Assembly (NCBI RefSeq): GCF_001005295.1
Contig: NZ_LBMK01000001.1
Coordinates: 240,976 to 304,975 of the forward strand
Source: Streptomyces yangpuensis
GTDB lineage: Bacteria; Actinomycetota; Actinomycetes; Streptomycetales; Streptomycetaceae
Reading direction: 5' to 3'
DNA length: 64,000 nucleotides
A model generated the notes under the pieces. That model saw nothing but the letters and a program-made list of their open reading frames with translations. It was not told the DNA's origin and did no database searches. The translations under genes were made by a program, and so were the position numbers. Numbering within the stretch: the first letter of the stretch is position 1; the number at the start of each line of letters is the position of its first letter. Positions 55,691 to 64,000 of this stretch are shown piece after piece.

Positions 55691-57310
55691 TCAGACCTGC
55701 GGGCGCGCTTCCACTTCCGGTTCCGCTGGTGCTGCCGTGCCGGTCTCCTGGGCCGCTCCCGGTTCCCGTTCCCCTTCGGGCTGCGTGGCGAACGGCACGA
55801 CGGCCACGGTGATGTTGTCGTGGCCGCCGCCGTCGAGGGCGTGCCCCACGAGCACCTGTGCGCTGTGCAGCGGGCGTACCGCGGCGTCGACGGGCAGGAC
55901 CTGCGCCATCTCCCGCGCGGACTCCGCGTAGTTCCACAGCCCGTCGGTGCAGACCACGACCACGCCCGGGTGGTCCGGCTTGAAGATCGCGGTGTGCGGT
56001 TCGAGCTCGTACGCGTCGGCACCCAGCCAGCCGGTGATGGCGTGCGCGCGGACGTCCGCGTAGGCCTCGGCCTCGCCCATCAGGCCGGCGGCGACCATCT
56101 GGGCGGCCCACGAGTCGTCCTCGGTGAGCCGGCGGGGCAGCGCGGCGCGGTCGTCGGGCACCCAGTAGGCGCGGCTGTCGCCCACCCAGCCGATGGTCAG
56201 CAGGCCGCCGCTGACGACGGCGCCGACCAGGGTGCAGGCGGGCGCGTTCTGCGCGCCGGCGACCTCGGGGGCCAGCGCGTCGACCGCCGCGGCGGCGGCC
56301 AGGATCGCCTCGTGCATGGCCTCCTGGGGGTGCGCCCCGCGGGGGAGGGCCTCCAGCAGGGCCTCGTTCGCGGCGGCGGCCGCGGCGGCCGACGCGTCGT
56401 CGGGGCGGCTCGCGGAGGACACCCCGTCGCAGACGACGGCCACGGTGGCGGCAGAGCCGTCGGGCAGGGCGGTGGCCGACACGGCGAACGCGTCCTCGTT
56501 GCGGTGGTGGCGCAGCCCGCGGTCGCTGACGGCGGCGACGCTGCCCAGCTCCTCCTCCACGTGGTCCCGCTCCCGGGGCTGGGCGTGCCCGCAGTGCTCG
56601 CAGTACCCGTCGGTGTCGACGTGCCCGGCCCGGCAGGCCACGCAGGTCTTCCCGCCGGGTGCCGCTGCGGCGGCCGTGCTGTCGTACGGGCTGTCGTACG
56701 GGCTCTCGTGCGGGGCCTCGCCCGGGCCCCAGGACGTTGCCCCGGCGGGCGTGCCCGGGTCGCCGCCGGGCCGGTCGTGGCGGGTATCGGAGCCGTCCGC
56801 CGGGCCCTGCGGGGCCGGGGGCGTGGGCTCGGCGCCATCCCAGGAGGTCCCCTCGGGGGGCGTGCCGGTGCCGTACGGCTTCTCGTGGCCCGGACCCGGG
56901 TACGAGACGCCGGCCGGGCTCGGCCAGGGCTCCGGTTCCGGCTCCGGCCGGTGCGGCGCCGGGGTGGCCGCCCAGTCGGCCGGGTCCCCGACGAGGGTCG
57001 GCGCGGCCGCGGCCACGCTGCCCCAGCCGGGGGCGGGTTCACCGGCGCCGGAGGCGGCGCGCGAGGCGGCCGGGGCCGGGGCCGGGATCGCGTACCCGCC
57101 CGAGGGCGGTGCCGGTCGGGCCGACGGCGCAGGTGGGGCCGCCGGCGCGGGCGGCGCGGGTGGTGCCGGTGGGATGGGAAGGGTCGGGTGGTCCGTGGAC
57201 ACGGCCGCGGAAGAAGGGGTCAGGGCATAGCCGCAGAGACCGCAGAAACGGTCACCCTCTTCGAGGGGTTCCGCGCAGCTGGGGCAGCCCGACAGCCGAT
57301 GCATCGACAT
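55691..57310 (-). CDS. PP2C-type protein serine/threonine phosphatase with zinc-ribbon N-terminus
   Basis: A 539-residue PPM phosphatase. A zinc-ribbon knuckle CPSCAEPLEEGDRFCGLCG lies at the start, then a long Pro/Gly/Ala-rich linker (with SPYDSPYDS repeats) and a second knuckle CVACRAGHVDTDGYCEHCG. The catalytic domain begins GLRHHRNEDAFAV (near residue 255), with VVCDGVSSASRPDDAS, GWVGDSRAYWV, ITGWLGADAYELEPH and VVCTDGLWNYA holding the metal-binding Asp. ATG 57310 lies just after the kinase gene's stop. It probably reverses the kinase's phosphorylation. Confidence 0.92.
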   Translation of the reverse strand: MSMHRLSGCPSCAEPLEEGDRFCGLCGYALTPSSAAVSTDHPTLPIPPAPPAPPAPAAPPAPSARPAPPSGGYAIPAPAPAASRAASGAGEPAPGWGSVAAAAPTLVGDPADWAATPAPHRPEPEPEPWPSPAGVSYPGPGHEKPYGTGTPPEGTSWDGAEPTPPAPQGPADGSDTRHDRPGGDPGTPAGATSWGPGEAPHESPYDSPYDSTAAAAAPGGKTCVACRAGHVDTDGYCEHCGHAQPRERDHVEEELGSVAAVSDRGLRHHRNEDAFAVSATALPDGSAATVAVVCDGVSSASRPDDASAAAAAAANEALLEALPRGAHPQEAMHEAILAAAAAVDALAPEVAGAQNAPACTLVGAVVSGGLLTIGWVGDSRAYWVPDDRAALPRRLTEDDSWAAQMVAAGLMGEAEAYADVRAHAITGWLGADAYELEPHTAIFKPDHPGVVVVCTDGLWNYAESAREMAQVLPVDAAVRPLHSAQVLVGHALDGGGHDNITVAVVPFATQPEGEREPGAAQETGTAAPAEPEVEARPQV

Positions 57311-57313
57311 CAA

Positions 57314-60205
57314 TCACACCCACGTCCGGGGACGGAAACGGTTGGCCCGTTCCACCAGTTTGATCCTCTCCTCGCCACGCCGTGCCAGCCGTGCGAGGAC
57401 GCGGTACGAGCGCTCCAGTCCGAAGCGCAGGCCCCGCTCGTCCAGTTGACTGCCGAGCAGCGAGGTCCGGCCGGGGTCGGCACCCCGACCACCCGACAGT
57501 ACCCAGTCCAGGGCCGTGCCCAGAACCTCCGTCGCCAGCAACTCCTGCCGCTCCGGGTCCAGCCCGAACCTCCGCAGGGCCTCCACCTGGTCGGCGGCGG
57601 CCGAGAGATCGGCCAGCAGAGGCTCGTCCGGTGACCGGTCGCGCAGACGTGCGCGTACGGCCGCCACCCGCGCGGCGGTGTAGTGGATGGACGCCTCCGG
57701 TACGGATTCCAGCGTGTGCACGGCTCCGGCCCGGTCACCGGTGGCCAGTTGGACCCGCGCCAGCCCGAAGGCCGCGCTGACGAATCCCGGGTCGGTGATC
57801 CAGACCAGGCGGTAGTACTCGGCGGCGTTGTCCAGTTGGCCCAGCACCTCCGCGCACAGCCCGAGGGCCAGCTTCGGTGCGGGCTCGCCCGGGAAGGCGT
57901 CGTAAATCGCGTCGAAGGACACGGCCGCCGTCTCGTCGTCACCGGTGGCCAGCGAGGCGATGCCGCGGGCCCACACCACGCGCCAGTCGTCCGGGTGACG
58001 GGCCTCCAGCTCGGCCAGGGCGTCCCCGGCCGCGGCCGGTTCGCCGAGCTCCAGCCGGGCCCGCAGCTCGCGCAGCCGCAACTCCGCCGATTCGGCGGGT
58101 GCCGAGGCCAGCGCGCCGAGCAGGTCCGCGGGCGCGGAGGCCAGCAGACCCGCCAGGAAACCGGCGTTGGGGTCGCCGGCGTCCACCAGCGGTACGGGCA
58201 GCGCGAGTGCGCTGTCGCGGGCGTCGAGCGTGGGGGCACTGCTGGTGCCGGCGCCTCCGGCGGGGGGCGCGGTCAGGGGTGCGGGCGGGGGGCCCGCCGC
58301 GGTCGCCGGAGCCTGCCGTGCCCGCGGCACGGCCGCCCCCGCCACACGCGTGGCAGTGGTCAACCCGGCCCCGCCGGACCCCGTCGCAGCGGCTGCGCCG
58401 CCGGGCCGGCCGGCGGCTGCGCCGCCGCGCGCGGCGTGCCGCGGCCCCGCCGAAGCGGCTGCCCCGGGCAGGCCGGCGCCGCCCGGCGCGGTGACCGGGC
58501 CGAAGGCGGCCGGGTTCGCCGTGCCCGGCGAGGTGCCCGCGCCCTTGGCGTGCACGCCTGCGCCGCTCGGCGGCTGAGCCGTTCCGGGCCGGCCCGGCGG
58601 CGCAGGTGTCGGGCGGGTGCGGCTCCACAGGCTGCGCAGGCCGGTGCCGCCGCGGGGGGTGATCTCGCGGCGGCCCAGACGGGAGACGACCGTGTCCGAG
58701 GTGTCCGTGCCGGTGAACAGCCGGGTGTCCGGGACCCGCAGTTCCGGGCCGAAGAGGGTGGACAGCTGCGGCCGCGGCTGCCCCGTCTGCAGCGCGACGA
58801 CCTCCCGCAGCACACCCGTCAGCTGGTCGGCCATCTCCTGCGCCGAGGCGAAGCGCCGCCCCGGGTCCGGGTCGGTCGCCCGTACGAGCAACCGGTAGAA
58901 GGACTCGTACCGCCGGAACACCTCGATGTGCTCCGGATCCGGCAGCGAATCCACGAACACGTTGGTGTAGCCCTGGAAGTCGAAGGTCAGGACGGCCAGC
59001 GTCCGCGCCACCGTGTACAGGTCGGAGGCGACCGACGGCCCCAGCTCCGCGACCTCCGGGGCCTGGTAGCCCACCGTGCCGTAGATGGCCGACTCGTCGT
59101 CGTCCATCCGCCGCACCGCGCCCATGTCGATCAGCTTCAGCTGGTCCTGCTGCTGGATCGCGTTGTCGACCTTGAAGTCGCAGTACAGCAGGTTCCGGCT
59201 GTGCAGGTGGCCCAGCGCCTCCAGCGCCTCGATGCCGTACGCGCACGCCTGCTCCACCGGCAGCGGGTCGCGCCGCCCGTCCGGCCGGCGGCGTTCGTTC
59301 GCGATCTCCTTCAGCGACTTGCCGCCGACGTACTCCATGACGATGTACCCGTCCAGCGAACCGGTCCGCTGGTCCAGGTGCTCCACGAAGTTGTAGATCC
59401 GCACGATGTTGGAGTGCTCGATCTCCGCGAGGAAGCGCCGCTCCGAGATCGCGGCCTCCATCGCGTCCTGGTCGCCGGTGTCCAGCAGACCTTTGAGGAC
59501 CACCCACCGGTCCGCGACGGCCCGGTCCACCGCCAGGTACACCCAGCCGAGACCGCCGTGCGCGAGGCAGCCCGCCACCTCGTACTGGCCGCGCACCACC
59601 TCACCGGCGCGCAGCTTGGGAACGAAGGAGTACGGGTGCCCGCACTTGGTGCAGAACCCTTCCGTCCGGCCCGGCCGGTCCCCACGGGCCCGGCCCACCG
59701 GGGCGCCGCAGTCCGAACGCGAGCAGAAGCGCTTGCGCTCCGGCACCTCCGGATTCTCCAGGACCGCAGCCGAGGGGTCCGGACGCGGCACCTCCGGCAC
59801 GTTGACCAGTCCGGCACCGAGCCGGCTGCGGCCCGAGGACGCGGCCGAGCCCGAACTGCGCACCGACACCGACCGGGTGGACGCCTGCCCCGTCAGGGAC
59901 CGCGAGAGCCGGCCCGACACCGAACGGCGCGACGAGGAGGACCGGGAGGACCGGGCCGACGCCGAGGAACGCGCCGAACCGTGGGACCCCTGGGACCCCT
60001 GCGATCCGTGGGACCCGCCCGACCCCAGGGAGCCGCGGGCCGCGCTCGTCATCCCCGTCGGCGGCGACACCAGATCCTCCGCGCCCGCCGCGATCGAGCC
60101 GAACGGGGCCAGGCCGCACGTGTCGCAGTACAGCCCGCCGCCACCCATGTCCTCGTACGTTCCCGGGCAGCCGGGGCGAACGCACGCCGCTCCGGTCATG
60201 CTCAT
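57314..60205 (-). CDS. pknG: PknG-like serine/threonine protein kinase
   Basis: A 963-residue soluble kinase of the PknG type. Zinc knuckles CVRPGCPG...CDTCG and a rubredoxin-like pair (RFCSRSDCG, GFCTKCGHPY) precede the kinase domain, which begins AGCLAHGGLGWVYLAVDRAVADRWVVLKG with the catalytic Lys. The catalytic loop reads LLYCDFKVDNAI and the DFG equivalent is LIDMGAVRRM. A long Ala/Gly/Pro insert follows. The C-terminal ~250 residues form tetratricopeptide-type helices (ADAELARLREL, ALAELEARHPDDWRVVWARG). In mycobacteria PknG controls glutamate metabolism. ATG 60205 overlaps the upstream stop. Confidence 0.93.
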   Translation of the reverse strand: MSMTGAACVRPGCPGTYEDMGGGGLYCDTCGLAPFGSIAAGAEDLVSPPTGMTSAARGSLGSGGSHGSQGSQGSHGSARSSASARSSRSSSSRRSVSGRLSRSLTGQASTRSVSVRSSGSAASSGRSRLGAGLVNVPEVPRPDPSAAVLENPEVPERKRFCSRSDCGAPVGRARGDRPGRTEGFCTKCGHPYSFVPKLRAGEVVRGQYEVAGCLAHGGLGWVYLAVDRAVADRWVVLKGLLDTGDQDAMEAAISERRFLAEIEHSNIVRIYNFVEHLDQRTGSLDGYIVMEYVGGKSLKEIANERRRPDGRRDPLPVEQACAYGIEALEALGHLHSRNLLYCDFKVDNAIQQQDQLKLIDMGAVRRMDDDESAIYGTVGYQAPEVAELGPSVASDLYTVARTLAVLTFDFQGYTNVFVDSLPDPEHIEVFRRYESFYRLLVRATDPDPGRRFASAQEMADQLTGVLREVVALQTGQPRPQLSTLFGPELRVPDTRLFTGTDTSDTVVSRLGRREITPRGGTGLRSLWSRTRPTPAPPGRPGTAQPPSGAGVHAKGAGTSPGTANPAAFGPVTAPGGAGLPGAAASAGPRHAARGGAAAGRPGGAAAATGSGGAGLTTATRVAGAAVPRARQAPATAAGPPPAPLTAPPAGGAGTSSAPTLDARDSALALPVPLVDAGDPNAGFLAGLLASAPADLLGALASAPAESAELRLRELRARLELGEPAAAGDALAELEARHPDDWRVVWARGIASLATGDDETAAVSFDAIYDAFPGEPAPKLALGLCAEVLGQLDNAAEYYRLVWITDPGFVSAAFGLARVQLATGDRAGAVHTLESVPEASIHYTAARVAAVRARLRDRSPDEPLLADLSAAADQVEALRRFGLDPERQELLATEVLGTALDWVLSGGRGADPGRTSLLGSQLDERGLRFGLERSYRVLARLARRGEERIKLVERANRFRPRTWV

Positions 60206-61590
60206 GCGTCCTCCGTCCCCGGCTCGTCCGGCCGGATCGTCTGCTCGGGCCGGTGCCGCGGCGCCAGCGACTCCGCGGTCGCCTGCTGGTAGCGCAGCAC
60301 GGCCTGCTCCGCGGCCCGCAGGTCGCAGGGCGCGCTCCACAGCATCCGCCGGGCCACGTCGTACCTCTCGATCAGCAGGGGGTCCTCCGCCAGGCCGTGC
60401 CGGGCCGCCTTCGCCTTGTAGGCGTCGAGCCGGCCGCGCAGCTCGGCCCGCACGGCCAGCGGCGCCGTCACCGCGGTCAACGACTCACGGGCCCGGCGCA
60501 GTTCCTCCTCGGCCCGCTCCTCCAGGGATTCCAGCAGCGGTGAGAGCCGGTGCCAGCGCGCATGGCGCCGGTGGTCGGCCGCCGCCGCGAGCTGCTCCTG
60601 CAGCACCGTCGGCGGACCGCTGACCACGGGCACCTCGGACGCGGCGATCTTCGCCAGCACCTCGCCGCGCGCCGTCCGTGCCTCCGCCAGGGTCCGGTCG
60701 GCCCGCGAGAGCACGTCGCGCAGGCTGATCAGCCGCTGCTCGGCGTCCTGGCGCACGTCCAGTACCGCCTCGACCTCCCGGCGTACGTCCTCCAGCGCGA
60801 GCGCGGCCCGGTCGTAGCGCGCGGTGTCCGGACGGCCGCCGCCCGGCGCGGAACTTCCCGCGGCGGGACGCCAGAAGGCCAGCGGATCCGCGATCACCAG
60901 GGCGCGCAGCTCCGTGAGCTCGGCGGTGATGTACTCCAGGTCGTCGCCCGAGGGGTGCTCACCCGGCCGCACGCCCACCGAGTGGGCCAGCGAACGGGTG
61001 CGGTGCAGCTCGGCGGCGAGCAGGTCGATCCGGGCGGGCAGCGCCGACCACACGGCGTCGGCCGCGACCACCACGTCCAGCGAACGCGCGTAGAGGTCGT
61101 TCATCCGGGACACGAGCTCGGCGAGCGAGAGCCGTTCCGCCAGCGCGGCGCCCTCCGTGGCGGCCCCGGCGATCAGGACCCCGGGCCCGCGCAGCCGCTC
61201 GGTCAGCTCGATCAAATCCTCGCGGTTCGGCCAGCGCCGCCGCTCACGGATCTCCCGGGCGGCGGTCAGCGCCCCGCTGTAGGCGTCGAAGTACGTCCAC
61301 AGCCGGGTGATGTCCGCGTCGGCGCCCGCCCAGCGCTCCTTGGTGATCCCGGTCAGCTCGGCGCCCTCCAGCAGCCGGCGCCCGGCGTGGTCCTGGAGCG
61401 CGAGCAGCGAGGTCTCGACGGCCTCGTGTTCCGCGCCCAGCCGGGTCAGGGCGCGGTCGACGCCGTCCCGGTCCATCACTGCAGACCCCGTCTCCACCGG
61501 CTGTGCCTCCGCTTCCGCCGCCTCCGTGTTCGCTTCCGTGGTCCCCTCCGCGTCCGACCTCGTGCCCGGTCCCGTGCCCGAAATCGCCAC
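60202..61590 (-). CDS. Coiled-coil/helical protein of the kinase cluster
   Basis: A 462-residue, almost wholly helical protein with heptad-type segments (RREVEAVLDVRQDAEQRLISLRDVLSRADRTLAEARTARGEVLAKI, then ESLEERAEEELRRARESLTAV). No catalytic motif is visible. The start is GTG 61590, just 5 bases after the preceding gene's stop; ATG 61476 would be a shorter alternative. The last bases overlap the kinase start (ATGA). Sitting between the binding protein and PknG in one operon, it may be an adaptor or scaffold for kinase signalling. Confidence 0.78.
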   Translation of the reverse strand: MAISGTGPGTRSDAEGTTEANTEAAEAEAQPVETGSAVMDRDGVDRALTRLGAEHEAVETSLLALQDHAGRRLLEGAELTGITKERWAGADADITRLWTYFDAYSGALTAAREIRERRRWPNREDLIELTERLRGPGVLIAGAATEGAALAERLSLAELVSRMNDLYARSLDVVVAADAVWSALPARIDLLAAELHRTRSLAHSVGVRPGEHPSGDDLEYITAELTELRALVIADPLAFWRPAAGSSAPGGGRPDTARYDRAALALEDVRREVEAVLDVRQDAEQRLISLRDVLSRADRTLAEARTARGEVLAKIAASEVPVVSGPPTVLQEQLAAAADHRRHARWHRLSPLLESLEERAEEELRRARESLTAVTAPLAVRAELRGRLDAYKAKAARHGLAEDPLLIERYDVARRMLWSAPCDLRAAEQAVLRYQQATAESLAPRHRPEQTIRPDEPGTEDA

Positions 61591-61595
61591 CGGCC

Positions 61596-62708
61596 TCAGC
61601 CGTCCCGGTACTTGGGCGCGGGCGGGGCGGTCACGCCGGGCAGCACGGGCTGGAGGTGCTTGAGGTACGCCCTCATCCACGGGCTGTCATTGCCGCCCGC
61701 GCGGTAGCTCTCCAGCACCTTGTTGACCCGGCGGACCAGGTCTGAGGCGTCCTTGTTCATCGCGACACCGTAGAACTCCCGGGTGAAGGGCGAGCCCACC
61801 AGCCGCACCGACGGGTCCTGCGCGGCCTGGCCGGCGGCGAGGGCGTTGTCGGTGATGATGCCGTCGACCTCGTGCAGCTGGAGCCGGACCAGGCAGTCCA
61901 GCTGGTTCGCCACGGTGACCGGTACCGATCCGTACGACTGGCCCTTGAGCGCGCTCTCCGCCGTGGAACCGGCCGCGACGCAGATCCGCTTGCCCTTCAG
62001 CGAGGCGTCGTAGCCGGTGATCGGCGAGCCCTTGGGGGCCAGCACCTGCTGGCCGGCCTCGAAGTAGGCCGTCGAGAAGGCGACGTCCTCCAGCCGCTTG
62101 CAGTTGATGGTCATGGTCCGCACGACGATGTCGACGCGCCCCTCCTGCAGGGCGGGGACGCGCTGGCTGGTCGGGATGGCCCGGTAGATGACCGCGTTCT
62201 CGTCGCCCAGGATGTCCTTGGCGATGGCCTTGACCAGGTCGATGTCGAAGCCGTCGAGGCGGCCGCCCTCCGCGGTCTGGTTGCGGTACCCCCAGCGGAA
62301 GCTGTTCTGGTCCACGCCCGCGACGAGCTTGCCCGCCGCCTTGATCCGCGCGATGGCCGCCCCGTCCACATCGGACGGGCGCAGGCTGGCCTCGGGGTCC
62401 TGACAGGTGTCCGCGAGAACCCAGGGCGCCGCCGGAGCCGCCGCCGCGGCCTGGGCGGGCCCGCGGGCGGGGACGCCGGGTGCGGTGTCCGGTGTCGCGT
62501 GGGCGAGCGGCAGCAGCACCAGCGCGGCCGTCACGGCGCAGGCGGCGGCCATGGCGCTCACGCCGCCCCAGCCGCGCAGCCGGCCCGCGGCCCGCCGGGC
62601 CCCGGACGCCGCGCCCGGGGCCCGCCTGCGGCCCGTGCGCCTCTCGTGCCCCTCGTGCTCCGTGTACCCCTCGTGGCCCTCGGCGGCCCGCCTCGCCCGT
62701 ATCCGCAT
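61596..62708 (-). CDS. glnH: GlnH-like extracellular amino-acid-binding protein
   Basis: A 370-residue family 3 solute-binding protein. An Arg-rich N-terminus is followed by a membrane/signal segment (VSAMAAACAVTAALVLLPLA); no lipobox Cys is visible there. The binding domain has LVAGVDQNSFRWGYR, LDGFDIDLVKAIAKDILGD, PTSQRVPALQEGRVDIVVRTMTI, CVAAGSTAESAL and NKDASDLVRRVNKVLESY. Two Cys pairs are present. In mycobacteria GlnH senses aspartate or glutamate and signals through GlnX to PknG, and the same gene order is here. ATG 62708 is preceded by AGGTGA. Confidence 0.88.
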   Translation of the reverse strand: MRIRARRAAEGHEGYTEHEGHERRTGRRRAPGAASGARRAAGRLRGWGGVSAMAAACAVTAALVLLPLAHATPDTAPGVPARGPAQAAAAAPAAPWVLADTCQDPEASLRPSDVDGAAIARIKAAGKLVAGVDQNSFRWGYRNQTAEGGRLDGFDIDLVKAIAKDILGDENAVIYRAIPTSQRVPALQEGRVDIVVRTMTINCKRLEDVAFSTAYFEAGQQVLAPKGSPITGYDASLKGKRICVAAGSTAESALKGQSYGSVPVTVANQLDCLVRLQLHEVDGIITDNALAAGQAAQDPSVRLVGSPFTREFYGVAMNKDASDLVRRVNKVLESYRAGGNDSPWMRAYLKHLQPVLPGVTAPPAPKYRDG

Positions 62709-62713
62709 CGCTC

Positions 62714-64000
62714 TCACCTGTACTCCGAAAGCCTGCGCCCGATACCGAGCAGGGCCGCTGCCGCGCCGATGACCACCAGGACCGCCGAGCCCGTCACCAG
62801 GCCCCCCAGCGCGCCGAGCCCGTCCCGGGCCGCCCGGGTGAACTCCTGCTGCTCGTGGGCGACGGCCTGCTCCAGGGAGGCGTCCACCGTGTCGAAGGCG
62901 GCGCCGCTGCTCTGCTTGTGCTGTTCGTCCCCGACGACCTGGGACAGCGCGGCTTCGTAGTCGCCCTTCAAGTCCGCCTCCCGGGCCGCCTGGTGCCGCT
63001 GCTTCCACTGCTCCACGCCGCCGGCGGCGCGGCTCACGGGCTCCCGGCCGGCGTCGTCGTCGGCCAGTCGCAGTGCGGTCGCGAGCCCCGCGTCCAGCTG
63101 CTTCATGTTGTGGGTGAAGTCCACGTCGTACTTGTCGGACTTGTTGTCCTCGGCCAGTACGGCGCCCCGCGCGATCAGTGTCAGGTTCTCACTCGCCCGG
63201 GCCTGGAGGGAGGCGATCCGCGCGTCGTTGAGCACCTTCATCGACTCCTGCCCGTCCGAGCGGGCTTCACTCAGTGAGGAACGCGCCACGGTATGGCCGA
63301 CGGACAGCCAGAGCAGCACCACCACGGAGGCCGCGGTCGCGGCCACCAGCCCGTGGTTGAAGACCCGGTTCGTGTGCCGGTAGTTGCGCCGCTGCGCCCA
63401 CACCAGGGCGGTGACGGCGAGCACGCCCAGGCCCAGCGAGCCCAGCGGCCAGGAGCGGGCGTCGTCGTCGTCGGTGTGCAGCCGCCGGGTCTCCGCCTCG
63501 TACAGCCGCTGGGCGGCGGGCAGCAGCTGGGTGGTCATCTGTTCGTTGGCGTAACGGAGGTAGGCGCCGCCCAGCGGCAGGCCCTGCCGGTTGGTGGCCC
63601 GCGCCTGCTCGATCAGGCCGGTGTAGCGCGGCAGCTGTTCACTCAACAGGGTGATCTGCTCACGGGACTCCTCGCTGCCGCCGGTGTTCGCGGCGGCGCT
63701 CACCAGCAGGCGCGAGGCGTTGGCGATGTCCTTCTCGTAGCGCCTGCGGACCTCGCGCGGCTCCTGAGCGCCGAGGAGGAACCCGCTGGAGGAGGTGGTG
63801 TCGGCGTCGGCGAGGGAACGGTAGATGCTGGCCGCGTCCGCGCTCAGCGGCTGGCTGCGGCCCACGACGTCGTCGGCGGCGGTGGCCCGGTCGGAGATCT
63901 CCCACACGCTCACCGCGCCGAACAGCATGATCAGGGCGGCCAGAACCGCCCCGATGATCCGCAGCCGGCCCGGTTCGGTGGTGGCGGCCTCACGCAGCCG
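62714..64000 (-). CDS. glnX: GlnX-like integral membrane sensor, 5' end outside the window
   Basis: An incomplete membrane protein; the frame is open to base 64000, so the true start lies beyond. About 428 residues are visible. Membrane helices are IIGAVLAALIMLFGAVSVWEI, SLGLGVLAVTALVWAQ, HGLVAATAASVVVLLWLSVG and VTGSAVLVVIGAAAALLGIG. Between them lie two long extracytoplasmic helical domains with His/Asp/Glu-rich surfaces (four-helix-bundle sensor style). It lies just upstream of glnH, matching GlnX of the mycobacterial GlnX-GlnH-PknG system. There it relays amino-acid status to the kinase. Confidence 0.84.
   Translation of the reverse strand, partial: RLREAATTEPGRLRIIGAVLAALIMLFGAVSVWEISDRATAADDVVGRSQPLSADAASIYRSLADADTTSSSGFLLGAQEPREVRRRYEKDIANASRLLVSAAANTGGSEESREQITLLSEQLPRYTGLIEQARATNRQGLPLGGAYLRYANEQMTTQLLPAAQRLYEAETRRLHTDDDDARSWPLGSLGLGVLAVTALVWAQRRNYRHTNRVFNHGLVAATAASVVVLLWLSVGHTVARSSLSEARSDGQESMKVLNDARIASLQARASENLTLIARGAVLAEDNKSDKYDVDFTHNMKQLDAGLATALRLADDDAGREPVSRAAGGVEQWKQRHQAAREADLKGDYEAALSQVVGDEQHKQSSGAAFDTVDASLEQAVAHEQQEFTRAARDGLGALGGLVTGSAVLVVIGAAAALLGIGRRLSEYR

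Overview
The window is high-GC actinobacterial chromosome, almost certainly from a Streptomyces. Support for this: strong G/C bias at third codon positions, many GTG starts, dense operons, twin-arginine and Sec-secreted proteins, a dynamin pair beside an SSB, a PknG signalling cluster and a complete inositol-degradation operon. About 52 protein genes and one tRNA gene (Arg, anticodon TCT) can be supported. Both ends cut genes: a fused ABC exporter at the left and a GlnX-like membrane protein at the right.

Layout. 1-5.2 kb: ABC exporter, EF-hand protein, a small secreted protein and a secreted S37 tripeptidyl aminopeptidase. 5.3-9.6 kb: exported GH3 hydrolase, divergent LysR regulator and EamA transporter, and an acetyltransferase. 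9.9-13.8 kb: RecD2-type helicase and citrate synthase with a strong terminator. 14-17 kb: copper efflux operon copZ-copA with a perfect CsoR-type operator, and a small HTH protein. 17.2-24.6 kb: myo-inositol catabolism, with iolG and iolE on the minus strand and iolC-iolB-iolD-mmsA on the plus strand. 24.6-30.4 kb: alpha/beta hydrolase, a WxL-like/DUF916 surface pair, a subtilisin and an acetyltransferase. 30.5-36.7 kb: hydrolase, aldo/keto reductase, secreted phospholipase A2, sulfite-oxidase-like enzyme, phosphoribosyltransferase-hydrolase fusion and tRNA-Arg. 37-41 kb: dynA-dynB-ssb. 41-48.7 kb: thioester-domain-like surface protein, PAP2/diacylglycerol kinase, EttA, thioesterase, truncated haemoglobin and a PCMT-like methyltransferase.

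48.7-53.3 kb is the most striking segment. Five accessory genes (two P-loop kinases, a repeat-rich membrane protein, a 6PGDH-like enzyme and a HAD hydrolase) lie between two exact 21-bp direct repeats. The right repeat is the native 3' end of the FHA-domain gene, and the left copy overlaps the stop of the methyltransferase gene. This looks like an integrase-less insertion of about 4.6 kb at a convergent gene junction that left both flanking genes intact.

53.3-64 kb, all on the minus strand: GlnX-like membrane protein, GlnH-like binding protein, a coiled-coil protein, PknG-like kinase, PP2C phosphatase, VWA protein and FHA protein. This is an extended form of the amino-acid-sensing GlnX-GlnH-PknG module known from mycobacteria. 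Other oddities are an intergenic repeat element inserted in frame inside iolB, a thioester domain that has lost its cysteine, and a 17-bp tandem repeat that supplies a stop codon.
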